Source of the DNA: Kribbella italica
GTDB lineage: Bacteria; Actinomycetota; Actinomycetes; Propionibacteriales; Kribbellaceae
Direction of reading: 5' to 3'
NCBI RefSeq assembly: GCF_014205135.1
Contig: NZ_JACHMY010000001.1
Location: 2,790,001 to 2,854,000 of the forward strand
DNA length: 64,000 bases
Made by a program: the position numbers and the translations under genes. Under the pieces are notes generated by a model, which saw nothing but the letters and a program-made list of their open reading frames with translations, made no database searches and was not told where the DNA came from. Positions 26,225 to 35,564 of the stretch are shown here, piece after piece (the stretch's first letter is position 1; every line of letters begins with the position of its first letter).

Positions 26225-26860
26225 CTAGTGGTACTCCGACTGAGCCCAGCTGCTGTGACGGCGTTTGATCAGTGGTCGCTGGTCGCAGCCGGTCTTCTCG
26301 GTCGTCGCGAGTTCGCGCAGGCATGAACACAGCAGCGCCAGTACCCGAGCCGGCGACAGCCTCAGGAGCTGCGCGACGTCGACGTAGCTGTGATCGCCGG
26401 CCATCACCAACGCGATCGTGGCGCGTTGCTGCCGGGACAGCTCCTTCAGTTTGGTCATCGCAACGACAGCCCCGGCCGGGCCCGCGGGCATCCCCGAGAT
26501 GTCGGCTACCGCGGGCAGGCGCTGAACACAGTGCAGGTAAGTACGCCGGGCCAACTCGAGCCGCAGGCTCTTGTCCCCAAGGAGGTCGACGGACTCCGTG
26601 CACACCTGAACGATGACGTCGGCAACTACTGCCTCCGCCTGGTCACCGTCGCGCAGGATCGCCAACGCCAACTGCAGCAATGCAGTGCCGTGGCGATCGA
26701 AAATCTCCCCGGCCGCCTCGTCCTGACCGCTTTGTGCCGCCGCTACCAGTGTCACTTCCTGCGATCGCGAGAGCACCGCCGCAGAGGGCTCGGGATGCGA
26801 TGCGCGGCCGTGCATGCGCCGACTCAAAACCTGGGTGTTGCCTTGCAGGGCGAGATGCAT
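26225..26860 (-). CDS. ECF-like sigma factor, atypical
   Basis: A 211-residue protein. The middle carries a region-2-like stretch (AGEIFDRHGTALLQLALAILRDGDQAEAVVADVIVQVC). The C-terminal half has a region-4-like helix-turn-helix (LKELSRQQRATIALVMAGDHSYVDVAQLLRLSPARVLALLCSCLREL). The match to ECF sigma factors is clear in pattern but degenerate in the promoter-binding residues. The ATG at 26860 has AGG 7 nt upstream; an in-frame GTG at 26941 would translate the leader element. Confidence 0.75.
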   Translation of the reverse strand: MHLALQGNTQVLSRRMHGRASHPEPSAAVLSRSQEVTLVAAAQSGQDEAAGEIFDRHGTALLQLALAILRDGDQAEAVVADVIVQVCTESVDLLGDKSLRLELARRTYLHCVQRLPAVADISGMPAGPAGAVVAMTKLKELSRQQRATIALVMAGDHSYVDVAQLLRLSPARVLALLCSCLRELATTEKTGCDQRPLIKRRHSSWAQSEYH

Positions 26861-26929
26861 GAGGCACCTGACTCTCGGTGGGCTGTCGCTCCGGGTCCTG
26901 CCTGGAGTACCGCCGAGGTCTGGGGCAGC
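26861..26929 (-). promoter_or_regulatory. Conserved leader element, copy 2
   Basis: Begins GCTGCCCCAGACCTCGGCGG with TACTCC following, and ends with GAGAGTCAGG before the ATG at 26860 (69 nt). The GAGAGTCAGG end is shared exactly with copy 3. It lies about 40 nt downstream of the predicted transcription start, so it would be RNA. Confidence 0.5.
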
Positions 26930-26977
26930 AGTGATTGACACGCGATCCGGACGAACTTATGCATCCGGTGAGCCGAA

Positions 26978-27005
26978 TCTATACCTGCATCGCCTACGAA
27001 TCCAA
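26978..27005 (-). promoter_or_regulatory. Housekeeping-type promoter for the ECF-like sigma gene
   Basis: On the minus strand TTGGAT (27005-27000), a 16-bp spacer and TATAGA (26983-26978). The expected start near 26971 leaves a leader of about 110 nt that contains the conserved element. Confidence 0.55.
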
Positions 27006-27161
27006 CAGCTGCACAAGATCTCTTGGCAGCAAGCACAGACGGCGAGACCTGCTCGCGGGTCCTGGCAGGTGCCGGGTTGGGTCGCATCGCGCCGGGTACA
27101 GGGGCGCAAGTGATCTCAGGCAAACAGGCCGGCCAAGCTCGACACTTTGGAGCGTGACGCC

Positions 27162-27623
27162 ATGGGCAACATCACCGAATCGGTCGACGTCGAAGTCCCC
27201 ATCAACGTCGTCTACAACCAATGGACCCAGTTCGAGTCGTTCCCCCAGTTCATGGACGGTGTCGACGAGATCAAGCAGCTCGACGACACCCACACCCACT
27301 GGATCACCAGCATCGGCGGCATCACCCGCGAGTTCGATGCCACGATCACCGAACAGCACCCCGAGGAGCGCGTCGCCTGGACCACCGAAGCCGGTACGAC
27401 CCACGCCGGCGTCATCACCTTCCACCGCCTCGGCGCCACCCAGACCCGAGTCACCGCGCAGATGGACATCGAGGCCGAAGGAATCGCCGAGAAGGTCGCG
27501 GACGCCGCCGGCATCATCGACCGTAAGGTGAAGGGCGACATGCAACGCTTCAAGAAGTTCATCGAAGCGCGCAACGACGAGACGGGAGCCTGGCGCGGCG
27601 ACGTCGACCGTCCCGGCGCCTAG
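27162..27623 (+). CDS. SRPBCC-family protein (polyketide cyclase/dehydrase-like)
   Basis: A 153-residue protein with MGNITESVDVEVPINVVYNQWTQFESFPQFMDGVDEIKQLDDTHTHW and a final amphipathic helix with KGDMQRFKKFIEARNDETGAWRG, a form often annotated as cyclase/dehydrase. ATG at 27162 with GGAG 9 nt upstream. A weak GGTT-N15-GGGTA stretch at 27075-27098 could be a SigB/SigF-type promoter. Confidence 0.88.
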   Translation: MGNITESVDVEVPINVVYNQWTQFESFPQFMDGVDEIKQLDDTHTHWITSIGGITREFDATITEQHPEERVAWTTEAGTTHAGVITFHRLGATQTRVTAQMDIEAEGIAEKVADAAGIIDRKVKGDMQRFKKFIEARNDETGAWRGDVDRPGA

Positions 27624-27673
27624 GATTCCCTGACAGGTCGGCATTTCACGCACCAACCACACTTCACCTGGAT

Positions 27674-27696
27674 CGTCGCCCCAGCCCCCGGCGACG
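27674..27696 (+). terminator. Hairpin after the SRPBCC gene
   Basis: CGTCGCC and GGCGACG form a 7-bp stem around a C-rich loop, 50 bp past the stop at 27623. No T run follows. The rest of the 260-bp gap to 27885 shows no coding sequence I can support. Confidence 0.35.
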
Positions 27697-27884
27697 CTTC
27701 GTGTCACACGTTGAATCGGCGCAGAGGTACCACGCAGCCGAATCGGGGCTCGACTGTCGCCGCGATCTGGCCGCCTCGAGCCGCGCTGCCGCGGCCACCG
27801 TCTCCCAGGCGCTTCGAGCACAGCCCGTCACAGTCGGCAGTGCAAGGGCCGGGAACCGCAATCGGCCCGCGAGGGTGACTATCG

Positions 27885-28598
27885 ATGTATCGAATGACAT
27901 GGACCGGCGTGGCGATCGCGTTCGGTGTGATTGGTTGGGCTGCTGCACTACTGGCCTTACCGGCCGGCTCTGTGGTGGCGTTGGCTGTGATGGCGGGAGT
28001 AGTCGGTCTCGCGGCGGCCGGCACCGTCCCGGATCCCCAAAACCGTAGCGGACGAGCCGAGGCCGCCCGATACATGACATGGGCCTTGCGAGCCGCTGGA
28101 GGCCTGGTGGCCGTTGTGGGCATGCTCGTCGTCGGCGGAACCGGAGGGCTCGCACTGACCGCCCTCCTCGTGGTGTCCTCGCCGGCTGTGGTGGATCGGT
28201 ACCGCCGCCGGCAACAGCCTCGGCACCCTGAGAACCTTGCGGCCTCGCCGTCAGTGCGTCCGGAACGAGTCCATTCGGCAACTGTTCCGGGGCCGATCGT
28301 TTGGCCTGCTCCGGACACCCTGACCGTCCAGCAACTCTGCCTGGCCTGGCGCGCCAGCTATACCGCGTTGCAGCGTGCTCAGACAGCCACCGATCGAGCC
28401 CTTCTCGTCCAAGTCCGCGCCGGCTATCTCGACGCTCTCGAGCACCACGACTCCGCCAACTTCGACCGTTGGCTCACCAGCGGCGCGCGTGCAGCCGGCG
28501 ACCCCGCCCGCTATCTGCTGCGGCCGCCGGCACCACCGCAAAGATCCGTGGCGGATTGCACCGAGGCCGATCAACAACGCCACGACGAAAGCACGTGA
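27885..28598 (+). CDS. Membrane protein with cytosolic helical tail, unknown
   Basis: A 237-residue protein. Hydrophobic segments at about 5-28 (WTGVAIAFGVIGWAAALLAL), 30-46 and 70-105 (two helices) anchor it. The C-terminal 110 residues are soluble and include a conserved-looking helical stretch, DTLTVQQLCLAWRASYTALQ, then LLVQVRAGYLDALEHHDSANFDRWL. I recall this pattern from actinobacterial proteins of unknown function. No promoter or partner can be named. Convergent with the MerR-type gene. Confidence 0.75.
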   Translation: MYRMTWTGVAIAFGVIGWAAALLALPAGSVVALAVMAGVVGLAAAGTVPDPQNRSGRAEAARYMTWALRAAGGLVAVVGMLVVGGTGGLALTALLVVSSPAVVDRYRRRQQPRHPENLAASPSVRPERVHSATVPGPIVWPAPDTLTVQQLCLAWRASYTALQRAQTATDRALLVQVRAGYLDALEHHDSANFDRWLTSGARAAGDPARYLLRPPAPPQRSVADCTEADQQRHDEST

Positions 28599-28621
28599 GG
28601 GGTAGTTCACAAGCTGACTGC

Positions 28622-29539
28622 TCAGGGCCGGAAACTGCTGCTCTTGGAGGTCGCGCTCAGCCACAGTCCGCTGATCTCAGCAGCGGCGCCTTCCAAACTG
28701 GTCACTGGACGAGTGGTCCGTGGCCAGCCGGGACCAGCCGCGCAGCAGACGAACTCGCTCGCAACGACCGTGCGATGGAACCCCATGAGCTCTCGGCGGC
28801 GGACCACAGCCCACAACACGACCACCGACGGCGCGATGCGAGAGATCGCCGCAGCGGCCGCATCAGCTGCCAGGCCTGGGCCGAGAACGATTGTTGGGAT
28901 GGCCTGGTCCAGCAACACTCCCTGCAGAACCTTCAACGGCAGATGGTGTCGTTCGCCCGGGCAGCAGACCAAGAGCACAGGGTTGGCCGCATCTCCGGCC
29001 CGTGGCCGGACCGAATCGACATGGCGGTCGACGGACTCGGACACCGCCTGGGTCAGCACCAGTTCGATGTCAGAACAGTCGGCGGCCGCGAGGTACTGGT
29101 CCTCCAGCAGCCGTAGCGCCGGGCGGACTACCTGATCCCACACTGAGGACAGACCCCGCTGTGCCAAACAAACGTGGAGTTCGTCGGCCAGAGACTGCGT
29201 CCGCGACGCCGAGGCGAGATCGACCAGATACCGCGCCTCGAGCTCAGTCCACAGCTCAGGACCGTCGTGCTCGGTACTGCTGGTGGCGGACACCGACCGT
29301 CCGGCGGCTTCACGAGCCGGTGTCCCCGCTGCGATCAGGTTTCGCATCCGCTGCAAACGTTCCACATCGAGGCGGTTGTAGCGGCGATGCCCGCCGACCG
29401 AGCGCCCGCTAGGACCAACCCCGTAACGACGCTCCCAGCTCCGCAAGGTCACCGCCGGTACGCCGAGCAGCGCTGCGACCTGCCCGACCTGCCACCGGGA
29501 CTCGGTCAGTTGGGAATCTCTACTCGGTGAGCCAGTCAT
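28622..29539 (-). CDS. MerR-type regulator with B12-binding-like domain
   Basis: A 305-residue protein. The N-terminal MerR helix-turn-helix is RWQVGQVAALLGVPAVTLRSWERRYGVGPSGRSVGGHRRY. A helical middle (ALRLLEDQYLAAADCSDIELVLTQAVS) and a C-terminal Rossmann-like part (VLLVCCPGERHHLPLKVLQGVLL) follow. The layout is that of CarH/LitR-like light or cobalamin sensors. The usual E-x-H-x2-G is changed to GERHHLPL, so B12 binding is plausible but not certain. ATG at 29539. The carotenoid-like oxidoreductase 10 kb away could be a target, but this is speculation. Confidence 0.8.
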   Translation of the reverse strand: MTGSPSRDSQLTESRWQVGQVAALLGVPAVTLRSWERRYGVGPSGRSVGGHRRYNRLDVERLQRMRNLIAAGTPAREAAGRSVSATSSTEHDGPELWTELEARYLVDLASASRTQSLADELHVCLAQRGLSSVWDQVVRPALRLLEDQYLAAADCSDIELVLTQAVSESVDRHVDSVRPRAGDAANPVLLVCCPGERHHLPLKVLQGVLLDQAIPTIVLGPGLAADAAAAAISRIAPSVVVLWAVVRRRELMGFHRTVVASEFVCCAAGPGWPRTTRPVTSLEGAAAEISGLWLSATSKSSSFRP

Positions 29540-29804
29540 CAGGTTCCACAGTGCAACAAGTCAGTTGGAAATCGTCCCCAGGCCGATCCGGTCTCTTCTG
29601 GCGGCAGCCTGTGGTCCATCCTGTCGATCACAACTCCCGCCATCACCCGCCGGTACCCGTCTCGGCGCAGCGACAAGCCGACTCGCACGGACGACTGATG
29701 CGTAGCTGCTGCGTACCAACGGGCCAGACTACCCCTCCCCATCGTGGACGATCGAGAAAGCAGCGCCGGCCGCCCGTACCCACGACAGGCCACCGGTGGT
29801 GTGG

Positions 29805-30173
29805 TTACCGGCGCAACCGCCACCGAAGCGCGCGTACTGGGTTGGAACTCACGACCAGCCAGACCGCAGCACGCCGAGCCGGCTCCACCCGCGCGCTGCC
29901 CGTCACCAGGCGCCCGAGCCTGCTGCGGATCCCGGCCCCGAGCCGGGCCAACTGCCCGTCGGGGCCGACAACCGCCGCCGAAACACCTTGCGCTGCGAGG
30001 AAATCGGCGACTGTGGCAAGCTCGGCACGCTCGACAGCGTCAAGCAGCACTTGCGGCCGGTCGACCTCGACCGTCAGACACAATCCGGTGCCACGGACCT
30101 GGGCGATGGCCGCCTCACCGGTGGCTGTGGTCAGTTCCAGTCGCAGGTCCGCGTCCAGACTGAACTCAGGCAC
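29805..30173 (-). CDS. Unknown protein coupled to the upstream small gene
   Basis: A 122-residue protein with a start GTG at 30173, overlapping the upstream stop by 8 nt (GTGCCTGA). The sequence (VEVDRPQVLLDAVERAELATVADFLAAQGVSAAVVGPDGQLARLGAG) suggests an alpha/beta domain, and the end is Arg-rich and hydrophobic (AAVWLVVSSNPVRALRWRLRR). I do not recognise a family. The gap at 29540-29804 after it has no convincing gene. Confidence 0.6.
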   Translation of the reverse strand: MPEFSLDADLRLELTTATGEAAIAQVRGTGLCLTVEVDRPQVLLDAVERAELATVADFLAAQGVSAAVVGPDGQLARLGAGIRSRLGRLVTGSARVEPARRAAVWLVVSSNPVRALRWRLRR

Positions 30174-30396
30174 CGCCTGCCGAGCCAGTGTCGTCGTTGT
30201 CGCTGGTCTTGATGCGCAGCGTTCCGTTCAACCGCCAGACGGCACTCGGCGATTCCGGCCCCGTCGTCTTCGGGACCTCGATCTGCAGGTTCTCGAACGT
30301 GTACTCGACGCTGGCGCCCTTACCAGTCAGATAGGACCACATCTCTTGACCGATCTCGGTGATGTCGGTCGTGCCGTTCGTGGCTGTCGTCGTCAT
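30166..30396 (-). CDS. Small conserved-looking protein, unknown
   Basis: A 76-residue protein (TDITEIGQEMWSYLTGKGASVEYTFENLQIEVPKTTGPESPSAVWRLNGTLRIKT) with a predicted helix and then beta strands. ATG at 30396 with GAGGAA upstream. It is translationally coupled to the 122-residue gene, so the two products probably work together. No family recognised. Confidence 0.65.
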   Translation of the reverse strand: MTTTATNGTTDITEIGQEMWSYLTGKGASVEYTFENLQIEVPKTTGPESPSAVWRLNGTLRIKTSDNDDTGSAGGA

Positions 30397-30712
30397 GGAG
30401 TTCCTCTTCCGTGTCGTAGCGACCTTCGCCCTCGTCGAGAGCGAAGACAAACGTCACCGGAGCTTCCGTCCGAGACCACCCTGACCGTTGGGCCAGTCGG
30501 GTTGTGCCAGTCAGCGGCCGACCGCTGAACGACGATGAAGCCTCCGGAGGGAACCATCCAGCCGATACGCCAGGGTCCGGGGCATAAGGCCGAGCCAGCC
30601 TGCGGCCCGGACCTCGACTATAGGACGGTCCAGCGGTCCCGGTACAGCCCGGTGCACAAGATCGCGGGTCGATCTGCCGAAGTTCCGCCGGCCCCTGTGA
30701 GCGGTACAGGGA
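30397..30712. other. 316-bp intergenic region
   Basis: No supported gene. At the right distance from the gene at 30396 (minus strand) a GTTT-N17-GGGCGA stretch could be a weak SigB/SigF-like promoter. Nothing else recognisable. Confidence 0.4.
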
Positions 30713-30919
30713 TCATTTTGCGGCCTTCGCCTGGGCTGCGATGGCGTGCGTGCCGTCGCAGAAGGGTTTGATGGTCGACTTTCCGCAGCGGCACAGAGCG
30801 ACGGTCGAACGATGGGCGTCGATCGGGTTGCCGTCCTCGTCCTCCAGCTGGAAGTCGCCGCGAACCAGGATCGGACCGTCGGGGTAGGTCCGGATCACGG
30901 TCTTCGAAGATTCGCTCAT
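30713..30919 (-). CDS. CDGSH iron-sulfur protein
   Basis: A 68-residue protein with a single CDGSH zinc-finger-like cluster site: ALCRCGKSTIKPFCDGTHA supplies three Cys and one His for a 2Fe-2S cluster. ATG at 30919; GTG at 30925 is the other choice. CDGSH proteins are redox-active small carriers. In other actinobacteria such genes, as I recall, sit beside an iron-containing redox enzyme gene; here only a fragment of that enzyme remains, at 31100-31498. Confidence 0.9.
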   Translation of the reverse strand: MSESSKTVIRTYPDGPILVRGDFQLEDEDGNPIDAHRSTVALCRCGKSTIKPFCDGTHAIAAQAKAAK

Positions 30920-31099
30920 GACCACCCGGTACCCAGGCCAACGCCGGTTGAGTTCGGGTACCGGTGCGCCTGGACGGCAAGGAGTGAGTTGACGATGCGA
31001 GTACCACCTGGGGGCCGTTGACCGGTTGGCTGATCAGTCGGCTCGACGGCGGGACCGATCCGTCACCATCGATCGATCGCAACGAACCATGGGTGGACG

Positions 31100-31498
31100 A
31101 TGGTGTCGGCCCAGTTGCGCGAGATGGTCAACAACGACGACGGCCCACCACTGGCGGCGTACCGTCAGCGCCACGCGGATCGCGAGCAGTTCGCCGAGTT
31201 CGTGACGCACCGGTCCGTCCATCAGCTGAAGGAGGCCGATCCGCACAGCTTCGGCATTCCGCGACTGGATGGCGCCGCGAAGGCCGTAGCTTGCGAAGCG
31301 CTTCCGATTCCGCGCCCTGGTCGGCGTACGGCGCATGGGCCCGGGTACCGAAGGATCGTCCCCGGTCGTCGCTCGCACAGCATGGCCGGGGGCACCACAG
31401 GTCCCGCAGATCAGCGTGGTTCGGGCGGCATGCCCGGCGACACCGGGCAATGCATCCGGGATGCCGAGGGCAACGAGTTCTGCGTCGTCGATGTCTGA
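31100..31498 (+). pseudogene. Decayed fusion of iron-redox enzyme and VOC fragments
   Basis: The frame (GTG at 31106 or ATG at 31100 as formal starts) shows two unrelated remnants. The first 60 residues (FAEFVTHRSVHQLKEADPHSFGIPRLDGAAKA) fit the middle of the iron-containing redox enzyme (haem-oxygenase-like) family, but its start and its metal-binding C-terminal half are missing. The last 15 residues (IRDAEGNEFCVVDV) fit the end of a VOC/glyoxalase protein. Arg/Gly-rich nonsense lies between. I read it as a decayed locus beside the CDGSH gene. Confidence 0.65.
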
Positions 31499-31522
31499 CA
31501 CACCAAGAGAAAGGCACTGCCG

Positions 31523-31687
31523 ATGAGCACCACACCGATCCCACCCGTGCCGCCGTTGCCGGATCCGGTCGACCCCGACCGTCCCTTCCCGGGCCAGAAC
31601 GACCCTGACGACCCCGACACCACGCCGTACCCGGAGCCTGAACCCGAGCCCGACGCCGACCCGAACGAACAGCTTCCGCGCGACTGA
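31523..31687 (+). CDS. 54-residue Pro/Asp-rich small protein
   Basis: ATG at 31523 with AAAGG 8 nt upstream. The product is a low-complexity chain rich in Pro, Asp and Glu (PPVPPLPDPVDPDRPFPG, PEPEPEPDADPNEQ), very acidic and without hydrophobic segments. No signal peptide. No family recognised. It follows the VOC remnant and may be its former neighbour. Confidence 0.5.
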   Translation: MSTTPIPPVPPLPDPVDPDRPFPGQNDPDDPDTTPYPEPEPEPDADPNEQLPRD

Positions 31688-31737
31688 GCGATCTCCACGT
31701 GCTGGTGCTGTCGGGTGGTCGGGCTGGGATTCGCTGG

Positions 31738-32498
31738 TCAGCTGATCTTGCGGCGGTAGGTAGCGATGGCGACGGCGTAGGCGACGACGAGAATTCCGGC
31801 GAGCCAGCCGAGGGCGGTCCAGATCTCGCTACCGACGGGCTGTTGGGCGAAGAGCGCCCGGATCGTGTTCACGATGGAGGTCACGGGCTGGTGTTCGGCG
31901 AACCAGGCGACCGGGCCGGGCATCGAGTCGGTCGGAGCGAACGCGGAGCTGATGAACGGCAGGAAGATCAACGGATAGCTGAACGCGCTGGCTCCGTCGA
32001 CTGTCGTTGCCGAGAGGCCGGCGATCACGGCGAGCCAGGTCAGGGCGAGGGTGAACAGGATCAGGATGCCCACGACCGCCAGCCACGCGCCGACGGAGGC
32101 GCTGGTCCGGAACCCGATCAATAGGGCGACGCCGACCACGGCCGCGATGGAGGCGAGGTTCGCGGCCAGGGAGGTGAGGACGTGGGCCCACAAGACACTC
32201 GACCGTGCGATCGGCATCGATTGGAACCGCTCGAAGATCCCGCCCTGCAGGTCGAGGAACAACCGGTACGCGGTGTAGGCGATGCCTGATGCGATGGTGA
32301 TCAGCAAGATCCCGGGCAGCAGGTAGTTGACGTAGGACTCGTCGGTCCCGCTGTCGATGGCGCCGCCGAGGACGTACACGAACAGCAGCATCAGTGCGAT
32401 CGGCGTGATCGCGGTGGTGATGATCGTGTCCGGGCTGCGCAGGATGTGCCGCAATGACCGGCCGGTGAGAGCGCCGGTGTCGGAGAGAGCGTGCATGG

Positions 32499-32502
<4 letters not shown>
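31738..32502 (-). CDS. ABC-2 type transporter permease (drug-efflux type)
   Basis: A 254-residue membrane protein with six hydrophobic segments in the ABC-2 pattern: IITTAITPIALMLLFVYVLGG, LLPGILLITIASGIAYTAY, ASIAAVVGVALLIGF, ILILFTLALTWLAVIAGLS, LIFLPFISSAFAPT and a last helix. The conserved FERFQSMPIARSSVLWAH loop is present. ATG at 32502 overlaps the ATPase stop (ATGA). Last gene of the PadR-DUF1048-ATPase-permease operon. Confidence 0.92.
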
Positions 32503-33295
<793 letters not shown>

Positions 33296-33299
<4 letters not shown>

Positions 33300-33664
33300 T
33301 TCCCCTCCTCCCGTTCTGCGCGGTCGATCGCCTCGGTCAGCCGGGCACGCTCCTTGTCGATCCAGTGCTGTCCCTCATAGGCCTGCGCGAACGCCTCGGC
33401 GAACTCCACCGGGTCGGCACCGACGATCTCGCGCAGTGGTGTGCCGTCAGCGGCGGCGCGTTCCCACAGATCGGCCAGATCGCCGATCATCGCGATGAGG
33501 GTCTCACCGTCGACGATCCCGCCGCAGTAGTTGAGGTATCGGTGCATCGCGGCCGCCGCGCTTCGGTACGGCTCGGGGAGCGCGTCGAGCCGGGCCTTGT
33601 CGCGCCGGTACTCCTTCTTCTGTTCCAGCGCCCCGGTCAGGGACTCGATCCATCGGGCGACCAT
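33296..33664 (-). CDS. DUF1048-family protein
   Basis: A 122-residue helical protein (WIESLTGALEQKKEYRRDKARLDALPEPYRSAAAAMHRYLNYCGGI) of the DUF1048 family, which regularly sits between PadR regulators and ABC exporters. The ATG at 33664 shares one base with the PadR stop (TGATG) and has AAGGAG 7 nt upstream. Biochemical role unknown. Confidence 0.88.
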
Positions 33665-34005
33665 CACTTGTCTCCTTCAGTCTGTGTGAGGCGGAGCTGT
33701 TCGATTCGTTCCGCGAGGAAGGTCCAGCTGTGCCAGAACTCGTCGAGCTGCTCGCGGCCCTGCGCGTTGAGCGAGTACACCTTGCGCGGCGGCCCCTTCT
33801 CCGACGGGATCTTCTCCACGTCCACGAATCCCCGCTGCTCGACCCGGACCAGGAGGGCATAGACAGTCCCCTCGACCAGGTCGGAGAAGCCCTGCTCCCG
33901 CAACCGCGCGGTGATCTCGTAGCCATAGGCGGAACGCCCGGACAGCACCGCCAGCACGATGCCCTCGAGAGTCCCCTTCAGCATCTCCGTCATCTGTTTT
34001 CTCAT
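33664..34005 (-). CDS. PadR-family transcriptional regulator
   Basis: A 113-residue winged-helix repressor: TEMLKGTLEGIVLAVLSGRSAYGYEITARL, then GFSDLVEGTVYALLVRVEQRGFVDVEK with the PPRKVYSLNAQG wing. ATG at 34005 behind GGGG; an ATG at 34032 would add nine residues. It probably represses its own operon in the absence of a toxic ligand. An imperfect inverted repeat lies just upstream. Confidence 0.92.
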   Translation of the reverse strand: MRKQMTEMLKGTLEGIVLAVLSGRSAYGYEITARLREQGFSDLVEGTVYALLVRVEQRGFVDVEKIPSEKGPPRKVYSLNAQGREQLDEFWHSWTFLAERIEQLRLTQTEGDK

Positions 34006-34024
34006 CGGCCCCGCCGATCTATTC

Positions 34025-34056
34025 AGCGACACTAGGTACTACTAGACTGTATCGCT
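34025..34056 (-). promoter_or_regulatory. Candidate PadR operator
   Basis: AGCGA and TCGCT arms enclose 22 bp with an inner CTAG-N6-CTAG repeat, 20 bp upstream of the PadR start. AT content is well above its surroundings. The match is imperfect. Confidence 0.4.
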
Positions 34057-34126
34057 AGCTACCGGTACTTGGCAACACTGACTACCGGTGGAACCAAGCC
34101 CGGTGCGACGATGACCGGCGCTGGTT

Positions 34127-34912
34127 CTACGGCGCCAGGTTCAGCAGGAGCGCCAGTGTGCCGAGGGTCTGCAGGATGAACGCCGAACCCGCGTGCATCC
34201 CGATCGACAGCCGCAGGTCTTTCTTCTTCCACACCAGCCAGGCACCGGGCAGCATGAAGATCACCCGCGAGATGATCGGCCAGGGCGCCCAGAGGTGGTA
34301 GAGCGAAAACAGCGCGCTGCTCAGCAGCGGGGTAAGGCGCCCTTGATGCGGGAGCCGCGGCATCAAGAACCCACGAAAGTACAGTTCCTCGATGAGCGGA
34401 AGCGACAGACCGGTCAGCGGGATGCCTGACGCCAGCGCAATCACCATCACCGAGTGCGGATAGCCGTCCAGGTACGTCGTGACGCTTCCGCCGGCACCCT
34501 CGAAGGGCAGCCAAGTGAAGAAGGTGTCGTAGACGAGATTGTCGAACGGGACCAGCGCCAGACTGATCACCAGGAACTGCACGATCAGCAGAACGACAAC
34601 CGGCACCAGGCGCCGCCGCGGCACCGGCCTGTCCAGATAGTGCACCACTCCACGCAACGACCACCGCCCGTTGCGGCAACGGCCCAACCACAGCAGCAGT
34701 CCCAGCTCCGCCGGTACGAGAACCACGAACAGCGCAATCGCCCACGCAAGGAACGCCGGATAGTTGATCGCCTGCACCAACGGGTGCGCGATCAGGAAGT
34801 ACGCCGCAACAACCAGCGCCCCGGGCGCCAGATGCAAGGCAATCGTCAACGGCCACGAGTGCCGTTCGGCCAGCAACCGATCAGCGATCGGGGTCTTCGT
34901 CAAGATCTCCAT
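34127..34912 (-). CDS. CPBP-family intramembrane metalloprotease (CAAX-like)
   Basis: A 261-residue membrane protein with eight hydrophobic segments. The conserved EELYFRGF (Glu-Glu-x3-Arg) and later FSLYHLW and IGMHAGSAF motifs carry the catalytic Glu and His residues of the ABI/CPBP family. I prefer the ATG at 34912; GTG at 34942 would add ten residues. Members cleave prenylated or other membrane peptides and are often linked to bacteriocin immunity, but there is no bacteriocin gene here. Confidence 0.88.
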   Translation of the reverse strand: MEILTKTPIADRLLAERHSWPLTIALHLAPGALVVAAYFLIAHPLVQAINYPAFLAWAIALFVVLVPAELGLLLWLGRCRNGRWSLRGVVHYLDRPVPRRRLVPVVVLLIVQFLVISLALVPFDNLVYDTFFTWLPFEGAGGSVTTYLDGYPHSVMVIALASGIPLTGLSLPLIEELYFRGFLMPRLPHQGRLTPLLSSALFSLYHLWAPWPIISRVIFMLPGAWLVWKKKDLRLSIGMHAGSAFILQTLGTLALLLNLAP

Positions 34913-35057
34913 GCCACTGACGATCTCCGGTCTCGCAGACACGCCGCTGACATCCCGCTGACACCGTCAGAGCTTCACACCGCCCCAGACGTCGTAACGG
35001 GCAGGCGGTCGGCCTGCGCACAACGCCTGCGGGCCCTGGCTCCGGCGTCGACACAGA

Positions 35058-35324
35058 TCAGCCGGCATCGTCGAGCGACAGCGCCTTGACGCGCCGACGC
35101 AGAAGGCGAGGCTGCAGCGCCAAGAAACCGAACACCACCAGCGTGCCGACGCGCGGAAGCAAGCGCCACCCGCGGTCGTCATCGAGAACCTCCAGCACCA
35201 AGCTCAGCACGGCGGATCCCGTCATGAAGCCCAGCACCACGCGAACCCACCGAGCGCTCATCCACTGCAACTGGCGCTGCGCGGATGCCAACGCAGCCGC
35301 ACGAACCTCCGGATCGGCCGGCAC
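35058..35324 (-). CDS. Small two-helix membrane protein
   Basis: An 88-residue protein. An N-terminal amphipathic helix (VRAAALASAQRQLQWMSARW) is followed by two hydrophobic stretches (VVLGFMTGSAVLSLVLEVL and GTLVVFGFLALQPRLL). GTG at 35324 behind GGGGG. Unknown function. Confidence 0.6.
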   Translation of the reverse strand: MPADPEVRAAALASAQRQLQWMSARWVRVVLGFMTGSAVLSLVLEVLDDDRGWRLLPRVGTLVVFGFLALQPRLLRRRVKALSLDDAG

Positions 35325-35564
35325 CGGCCCCCAATTGAGCAGCGCGAAACGCAGCAGCGTTCTGCTCCCGGGTCAGCCCGGCCGCGGGAGCGAAGCAAGT
35401 GGCATCGCAGGCTCGACCGTTTGGGCCCTCGGTTGTCCGCCGCCACCGGCAAGCTACTGCGGGTTCGATCCACCTCGACTTCAGGCACGTGAGTCCGACG
35501 CGGGACCGGTACTGCCGGATATCGGGAGCCGGGAGTTGCCCTCTGCTCCAGCTATAACTCTGGC
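35325..35564. other. Intergenic region with a leaderless-type promoter at its end
   Basis: No supported gene. TATAAC lies 6 nt before the ATG at 35565, the spacing expected for a leaderless transcript. No -35 is clear. Confidence 0.4.

Noticed and set aside
29539-29823. 94-codon minus frame between the MerR-like and unknown genes
   Set aside because: No ribosome site, no family, and shares bases with the MerR start; likely chance.
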